From assembly GCF_000002995.4 (NCBI RefSeq), contig NW_025062478.1, forward strand, positions 8,470,001 through 8,534,000: a stretch of DNA of 64,000 bases, read 5' to 3'. This DNA comes from Brugia malayi. Its lineage: Eukaryota; Nematoda; Chromadorea; Rhabditida; Onchocercidae. Positions within the stretch are counted from its first letter, which is position 1; each line of letters begins with the position of its first letter. The notes below the pieces were generated by a model. That model had not been told where the DNA came from and did no database searches. It worked only from the letters and a program-made list of their open reading frames with translations. The translations under genes were made by a program, and so were the position numbers. Positions 63,690 to 64,000 of this stretch are shown piece after piece.

Positions 63690-64000
63690 CTGAAATGACG
63701 CAAATTGAATTTTAACTTTTTTCCTTCTCTTCATTTTACTTTTCTAATTTGAGTCGTTAATTATATTCTTTCAGTTAGCTGAATAAATAAAGGAAAGATT
63801 ACAAATTAATCGATGTTTCTTCCCACATTTCAGCGAATGAAATTTTAACTTAATCAATTACACTAGATTTTAGATTCCAAACTAACTTTTAGGGTTCCTT
63901 CGTTGTTATCACCATAGTTAAGGAAGTTTTTAATTCTTAAAAAAATCCGTGAAATTCTTAAAGTTGAAATAATTCCAACTTAAATAATATGTCAGTAAAT

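Noticed and set aside
1..64000. CRISPR arrays, bacterial operons, rRNA or tRNA genes
   Set aside because: No regularly spaced repeats, no Shine-Dalgarno-type operons and no cloverleaf or rRNA sequence noticed; tRNAs were not searched exhaustively.

Overview
The window looks like nuclear DNA of a nematode, most likely a filarial or related spirurid worm. It is strongly AT-rich and its genes are split into many small exons by introns mostly of 0.1-0.6 kb. It encodes an FMRFamide-like peptide of the FLP-21 (-PRPLRFamide) type, which is nematode-typical. I rebuilt the genes by hand from reading frames, splice signals and intron phase; every multi-exon model below keeps one open frame across all its joins. 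The species call is inference; I could not search a database.

Left half: a flavin-containing monooxygenase (+, 175-4507) converges on cyclin K (-, 7821-5411). A small conserved-looking protein of unknown function (+, 8899-9994) is divergent from cyclin K. A coiled-coil gene (-, 13254-11158) lies downstream of TAPT1 (-, 20253-15481). About 4 kb of gene-poor DNA follows, then a large type II membrane protein with a BRICHOS domain and an Asn/Gln-rich tail (+, 24473-32612).

Middle: an ER-retained LRP-receptor-associated chaperone (LRPAP1, -, 33812-33552 to 35412), a secreted Gly/His-rich protein (-, 37674-36430) and a 19-exon SID-1 family (SIDT/CHUP) membrane protein (-, 46388-38739). The last exon of LSM5 (+, 48371-48557) has no recognisable 5' part. 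Some 6.5 kb without a gene follows.

Right end (55-64 kb): the most unusual part. A complete flp-21 gene (+, 55081-56086) faces a complete diverged copy (-, 60051-59039) as arms of a large inverted repeat. Three more copies of the peptide exon follow (60729 +, 62823 -, 63689 -), one of them dead. Each intact exon keeps the KR cleavage site, an LRFG amidation end and the stop, but predicts a different peptide: ALGPRPLRFa, EIVPPSLRFa, ELVPRPLRFa, KVEEPFHLAHLRFa. Between the two main arms sits a 1.5-kb copy of the SIDT 5' end (promoter plus exons 1-2). Another piece of SIDT (exon 3, decayed exon 4) lies inverted just upstream of the LSM5 exon. So the SIDT-to-flp region has been reshuffled repeatedly by segmental and inverted duplication, and the main new candidate system is a locally amplified, diversifying neuropeptide cluster.
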